DNA from: Larkinella humicola
Lineage (GTDB): Bacteria; Bacteroidota; Bacteroidia; Cytophagales; Spirosomataceae
Assembly: GCF_008727875.1 (NCBI RefSeq)
Contig: NZ_VTWS01000001.1
Location: 1,798,001 to 1,862,000 of the forward strand
DNA length: 64,000 nt
Reading direction: 5' to 3'
Shown: positions 60,095 to 64,000 of the stretch, in pieces
Layout: each line of letters opens with the position of its first letter
Position numbering within the stretch: position 1 is the first letter of the stretch
Made by a program: the position numbers and the translations under genes
Notes under the pieces: model-generated
What the model was told of the DNA's origin: nothing
Seen by the model: only the letters and a program-made list of their open reading frames with translations
Databases searched by the model: none

Positions 60095-61531
60095 ATGAGT
60101 ACGAAACAACAGGCCATCAGTGGCGGGAAATGGATCACAATTTCCACCGTAATTTCGACGGTGTTCCAGTTTCTGCAGGTTTCCATTCTGGCCCGAATTC
60201 TGGAACCGTCTATTTTTGGGGTGGTCAGTGTCAGCACGCTGATCATCAATTTCTTTTTCATTTTCAGCAATCTAGGCTTTTCCAACTCCATTATTTCCAA
60301 GCAGGAAAGCGACCCCAAAGTACTTTCAACCCTGTACTTTATGGGTTTATTACTGGGAGGAACCGTCTTCCTGATCGTCTATTTCAGCTCCCCGCTCGTC
60401 GTGTCGTTTTACCACGAACCCAGGCTGGACAAAGTCATTAAACTGGCATCTTTTTATTTCATTATTAATTATTTAGGCCAGATTTATCTGTTCATTCTCC
60501 AGAAAGAACTGCAATTTAAATCGGTCGCCATCATTGAAATCATTGGCACCTTTACCGGTACGTCCATTGCCATCGCCATGGCCTATAACGGTTTTGCCGA
60601 AACGTCCCTGATCATTGGGTATCTGATCATGCACGTCGTCCGAACAGCCCTGTCCATTATCCTCGGTTTAAAGTATTTTATTCCTTCGCTTTATTTCAAC
60701 CTCAGCATCATTAAAGAGCATCTCCGGTTTGGGTTGTTCAATGTCGGTGACGGTTTAATCGGTTTTATCCAGGGGAATGCGGATAACATTATCGTTGGCA
60801 GTTTGCTGGGTGTAACGTCCCTGGGTTATTACACCATCGCGTATCAACTGGCGGTTTTTCCCATCAACAAACTGAATCCCATTATTTTGCAGGTTGCCTA
60901 TCCGGTCTTGGCCAAGATGAAGGGCAATGATCTGGAATTAAAAAACTCGTATTTGAAAATTCTGGATATTATCAGTTACCTGAATCTGCCGTTACTGGCC
61001 GGTTTATACATCACCGCCGAAAGCGTTGTTCCGCTGTTTTACGGGCCGGGCTGGGACAACACCATTCCACTGATTAAGATCTTTGTTTTTCAAAGTTTTT
61101 TTGGCTGTCTGGCCCATCCGCTGTTCACCCTGGCCTTCACGAAAGGAAAACCCAATCTGCTGTTCTACTTAAACCTGGCTACCCTGGTGATCAAGGTGCC
61201 GTTGCTCTATTTCTTCGGGAAATACTGGCACGTGACGGGCATTGCTTTTTCGTATCTGACGACCACCTTCATCAGTTTAATTCTGAATTTTTACATCGCT
61301 CATTCGCTCATCGGAAATTTTATAAAAGAATTTTTAGCGAACATCATCAAACCGCTTAGTTTCTGTGCCTTGATGGTGTTGATGATTTTTGCTTATAAAT
61401 ATTTTGTCGGTTATGCCGGGGTGCTCAATACCATAGCGGAAGTTGCCATTGGCGGGTTGATTTATTTAACCCTGACGTTGCGGTATAAAGTAACCCTGCC
61501 AGAAATCAGAACATTCCGACAATCGTTGTAA
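60095..61531 (+). CDS. Wzx-type oligosaccharide flippase (MOP family)
   Basis: A 478-residue membrane protein with about 12-14 hydrophobic segments. It starts GGKWITISTVISTVFQFLQV and continues ILARILEPSIFGVVSVSTLI, typical of the Polysacc_synt_3/WzxC group; the YPVLAKMKGND loop fits too. It should flip undecaprenyl-linked repeat units to the periplasm for the Wzy-like protein encoded at 49926. It lies 16 nt after the Wzc-like gene, in the same operon. Confidence 0.92.
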   Translation: MSTKQQAISGGKWITISTVISTVFQFLQVSILARILEPSIFGVVSVSTLIINFFFIFSNLGFSNSIISKQESDPKVLSTLYFMGLLLGGTVFLIVYFSSPLVVSFYHEPRLDKVIKLASFYFIINYLGQIYLFILQKELQFKSVAIIEIIGTFTGTSIAIAMAYNGFAETSLIIGYLIMHVVRTALSIILGLKYFIPSLYFNLSIIKEHLRFGLFNVGDGLIGFIQGNADNIIVGSLLGVTSLGYYTIAYQLAVFPINKLNPIILQVAYPVLAKMKGNDLELKNSYLKILDIISYLNLPLLAGLYITAESVVPLFYGPGWDNTIPLIKIFVFQSFFGCLAHPLFTLAFTKGKPNLLFYLNLATLVIKVPLLYFFGKYWHVTGIAFSYLTTTFISLILNFYIAHSLIGNFIKEFLANIIKPLSFCALMVLMIFAYKYFVGYAGVLNTIAEVAIGGLIYLTLTLRYKVTLPEIRTFRQSL

Positions 61532-61550
61532 AACCGACCAGAATCCATTC

Positions 61551-62675
61551 ATGAAACATCGATTCCAGGTTCTCGATATATTCCGGGGCATTTTTGCTTC
61601 AATGGTGGTCCTGTTTCATGCATCACCCTTTGCCGACACGCCCTTACTCAACAATTCTTTTGTTGATAACTCGGACATGTTTGTCGATTTCTTTTTCGTA
61701 TTAAGCGGTTTTGTCATCACGTATAGTTACCCCACCATGGCGACCGGAGCTGAGTTCGGAACCTTTATCAAAAAGCGCTTGCTTCGAATCTATCCATTGC
61801 ATTTTATTTTACTGATCTGTTTCGTCATTATCGAAAATATCAAGCTCTACTTTTCAAGTTATATTCACATCAATCAGCCATTTAACGAAAGCAATAGTCT
61901 CTTTACCTTTTTCACCTCCCTCTTCCTGCTGAATTCGGTTAAAATGCCGGGTGTCCACGACGTGAGCTGGAATATTCCAAGCTGGTCGATCAGTGCAGAA
62001 ATGGTTTCCTACCTGCTTTTTGGTGCCGTGCTGGTGGTGCTGTTCAAAACCGGGTTGCAAGCGCTGAAATACCTTTTTTTGGGTTTACTGCCGATTCTGG
62101 CACTCTTTATTCTGGTCGTAATAACGGGTCGGTATGAAATCAATTATAGCTTCGACTACGGTTTTTTAAGAGGAGTCATCGGCTTTTTTACCGGTTCGTT
62201 GTGCTACTACGTTTTCAATCGGTTTTATCCGGTATTGGTTACCCTAAAATCAGGATTCTTTTCAATAGTTGAAATCCTGTCAATGCTGGTTCTGGCCGCC
62301 ATGATTTATTTTGGAAAAGAATTAAAAGCAATTGGATTCGTTTATGAACTGATTTTTTTCATTGCCATTTTGACCTTTTCATTCGAACGGGGCCTCCTTT
62401 CGGCTCTATTAAAAAAATCGAACGTCTTAAAAAACATTGGAACATACAGTTATTCTATTTACATGACGCATACGCTGTTATTAAGTCTGTTTAATGTGAT
62501 TTTTATCCGGTTGCTCAAGCTCCCTCCTTCGGCCTATGTCTATCTGATTTTCTTAAATTATTACCTGATCTATATCGTGTCACAATGGACCTATCACCAC
62601 ATAGAAATGCGTTTCAACAAAGGAATTAAGGCCGTTTCGTTTGGAAAAAAGAAGGTGGTTTCAAAAATAAGTTAA
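61551..62675 (+). CDS. Acyltransferase family 3 membrane protein (second)
   Basis: A 374-residue O-acyltransferase with about ten hydrophobic segments. It opens FQVLDIFRGIFASMVVLFHA, with the conserved His; FVLSGFVITYSY, KKRLLRIYPLHFILL and DVSWNIPSWSISAEMVSYLL are family landmarks. It is not a close copy of the one at 48706: the loops and C-terminus differ. It probably adds an acetyl group to another position of the same polysaccharide. Same operon as the flippase (19-nt gap). Confidence 0.9.
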   Translation: MKHRFQVLDIFRGIFASMVVLFHASPFADTPLLNNSFVDNSDMFVDFFFVLSGFVITYSYPTMATGAEFGTFIKKRLLRIYPLHFILLICFVIIENIKLYFSSYIHINQPFNESNSLFTFFTSLFLLNSVKMPGVHDVSWNIPSWSISAEMVSYLLFGAVLVVLFKTGLQALKYLFLGLLPILALFILVVITGRYEINYSFDYGFLRGVIGFFTGSLCYYVFNRFYPVLVTLKSGFFSIVEILSMLVLAAMIYFGKELKAIGFVYELIFFIAILTFSFERGLLSALLKKSNVLKNIGTYSYSIYMTHTLLLSLFNVIFIRLLKLPPSAYVYLIFLNYYLIYIVSQWTYHHIEMRFNKGIKAVSFGKKKVVSKIS

Positions 62676-62716
62676 CAAAAATCGTTTAGAGAAAGAGAAG
62701 TCAAAAGAAAGTATTC

Positions 62717-63553
62717 ATGAAAATAAGGTCAAATTTTATCATCAACTCCGTTGTGTATCTGATCCCACTCGTATTCATTGCGATCAGTTGTCAGCCCACA
62801 ATTACGCCCCAACCCGTTGCTGATTTTTCGGTTGAAAAAGTAACCGGATCGCCGGGAAAAATAAAGCTGACCAACAAGTCGCTCAATGCCAAACGGTATC
62901 AGTGGCTATTTGGCGACGGGCGTGCTTCGACGGATGAAGCGCCGGAAATCGAATACAAAACCGACGGTACCTATACGATTGTGCTGACGGCCAAAAATGA
63001 CGTCGGAGAAGACCAGGTTTCCAACAGCATCGAAATTGGCGGTTTGGTAAAATACGTCACGGCCGGTTTTGACTTTGCACCGGTTAGTGGTTCGGCCAGC
63101 CGCATCCAGTTCACCAATAAATCCGTGAATGCTGACCGTTACCAATGGGAATTTGGCGACGGACAGGCCTCGACCGACGCCAATCCGATCATCGAATTTA
63201 AAGCCAACGGCATTTTTTCCGCGCGGTTAATTGCCAAGAATGGAAACAGCACCGACGAGGTTTCCAAAAGCGTTTCGATCACCGGAATCCCGACCTCAGG
63301 CAGTGTAATGTTCTACACCAATGGCCGGGGCGACGGCTCCGATATTGAAGTCTACGTTGCGAACGCCATGCAGGGTGTTATCAATACTGTTCAGAGCTCC
63401 GGAGTCCCCACCTCCTGCGGGTTGGATGGTAATGTTACGTTCCAGAATACCGACGGAAATTACAGCTTTTATGCCCAGTCGAAGAGCCGTTCGTGGTCGG
63501 GTGTGATTACGGTTAAAAATGGCGAGTGCCGCATGAAATTGTTAGCTCAATAA
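62717..63553 (+). CDS. PKD-domain lipoprotein
   Basis: A 278-residue exported lipoprotein; the lipobox IAISC gives Cys25. Two PKD-type beta-sandwich domains follow (about 35-110 and 117-193), each with the QW-FGDG and G-Y/F-T/S landmarks: RYQWLFGDGRASTDEAPE and RYQWEFGDGQASTDANP. The two are near duplicates. The C-terminal part (about 197-278) has GSVMFYTNGRGDGSDIEVYV and SGVITVKNGECRMKLL, a small beta-domain I do not recognise. It is placed between an acyltransferase and a glycosyltransferase in the polysaccharide operon, so it may bind or tether the glycan at the surface; inference only. Confidence 0.85.
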   Translation: MKIRSNFIINSVVYLIPLVFIAISCQPTITPQPVADFSVEKVTGSPGKIKLTNKSLNAKRYQWLFGDGRASTDEAPEIEYKTDGTYTIVLTAKNDVGEDQVSNSIEIGGLVKYVTAGFDFAPVSGSASRIQFTNKSVNADRYQWEFGDGQASTDANPIIEFKANGIFSARLIAKNGNSTDEVSKSVSITGIPTSGSVMFYTNGRGDGSDIEVYVANAMQGVINTVQSSGVPTSCGLDGNVTFQNTDGNYSFYAQSKSRSWSGVITVKNGECRMKLLAQ

Positions 63554-63577
63554 GTCAGAACTTCAACCTGTAAGCCC

Positions 63578-64000
63578 GTGAGCAATCTACTTTTACCAGA
63601 CTGGCTTTCTAAACATTCATTTGTTTATTATCCGGAAAGTGTTACTTCGGGACAACTCAAGGAGTTACGCTCCCGGCTGGCCCAATACACCGTCGATAAA
63701 CCGGAGATTTCCATCGTCATTCCGGCTTACAACGAAGAGGCTAACTTATTGCACACGCTATCGTCGCTGGCCGATCAGAAACTTTCCCATTCGGCAGAAC
63801 TGCTGGTGGTGAACAACAACTCATCCGACCGTACGCAGGAACTGCTCGACAAGTGCGGGGTTCGTTCCATTATCGAACGCCGGCCCGGTGTGGCGTTTGC
63901 CCGGCAGGCCGGTCTGGAAGCAGCCCGGGGAACCTACATGGCCAATGCGGATGCGGATTGTCTGTATCCCTCGGGCTGGGCGGAGGCCATTACGGCGCCC
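63578..64000 (+). CDS. Family 2 glycosyltransferase, truncated by window end
   Basis: The reading frame starts at GTG 63578 and runs open to the last base (141 codons seen). The protein begins SNLLLPDWLSKHSFVYYPES, then reaches the GT-A core: PEISIVIPAYNEEANLLHTL, LLVVNNNSSDRTQEL and ARGTYMANADADCLYPSGW, with NADADC as the DxD motif. No ATG occurs between the previous stop (63553) and the conserved core, so GTG is the only sensible start. It belongs to the polysaccharide operon, 24 nt after the PKD lipoprotein gene. The C-terminal part, needed to tell the sugar donor, is outside the window. Confidence 0.9.
   Translation, partial: MSNLLLPDWLSKHSFVYYPESVTSGQLKELRSRLAQYTVDKPEISIVIPAYNEEANLLHTLSSLADQKLSHSAELLVVNNNSSDRTQELLDKCGVRSIIERRPGVAFARQAGLEAARGTYMANADADCLYPSGWAEAITAP

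Overview
The window reads as chromosome of a Bacteroidota member, most likely order Cytophagales (Spirosoma/Larkinella-like). The evidence is two SusC/SusD pairs, a hybrid two-component (HTCS) regulator, a type IX-style C-terminal sorting domain, promoters of the Bacteroidota TAnnTTTG type, weak Shine-Dalgarno signals and moderately GC-rich coding sequence. The genus is inference. I saw no tRNA, rRNA, CRISPR array, prophage or IS transposase.

Layout. 1-8.7 kb holds mostly housekeeping genes: the 3' end of ftsH, an acetyl-xylan-esterase-like hydrolase, lpxH, cdsA, dusB, a CPBP membrane protease and small unknown proteins. 8.7-13.7 kb has two overlapping family 2 glycosyltransferases, an EamA exporter, a biotin carrier protein, and pyrH-frr. 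14-20.6 kb has a 1332-residue HTCS followed by a short operon (83-residue protein, PLP cysteine-synthase-like enzyme, diheme cytochrome c). That operon is preceded by a perfect 18-bp direct repeat with a 21-bp period, a likely operator for the HTCS AraC domain. 20.7-28.1 kb has an NHL-repeat secreted protein and a SusC/SusD pair.

28.5-32.9 kb is a sulfane-sulfur module on the minus strand: DUF2892 protein, Crp/Fnr regulator, TauE/SafE permease, CstB-like persulfide dioxygenase-rhodanese, and two half-size YeeE/YedE permeases. Three GTGA-N6-TCAC-type sites lie upstream of three of its genes. 33-43.7 kb has a serine hydrolase, a second SusC/SusD pair, a GH130 mannosyl-glucose phosphorylase-like enzyme, a sodium:solute symporter and a divergent AraC regulator, together a likely glycan or mannoside uptake locus.

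43.9-46.2 kb and 51.5-53.8 kb carry paralogous pairs of a Tat-exported gluconate-dehydrogenase subunit-3-like protein and a GMC flavoprotein. Both flavoproteins have a Cx5Cx3C motif like the 3Fe-4S site of bacterial FAD-glucose dehydrogenases. From 46.2 kb to the window end lies a surface-polysaccharide region: glycosyltransferases, acyltransferases, a Wzy/ligase-like protein, half-length TolC, a Wzc/GumC-like protein with a degenerate kinase domain, a Wzx flippase, a PKD lipoprotein and a final truncated glycosyltransferase.

Many intergenic gaps contain long, nearly perfect inverted repeats of different sequence. Several sit between convergent genes and could act as bidirectional terminators; three share one sequence family. 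A dense repeat cluster occupies 40.3-40.65 kb.
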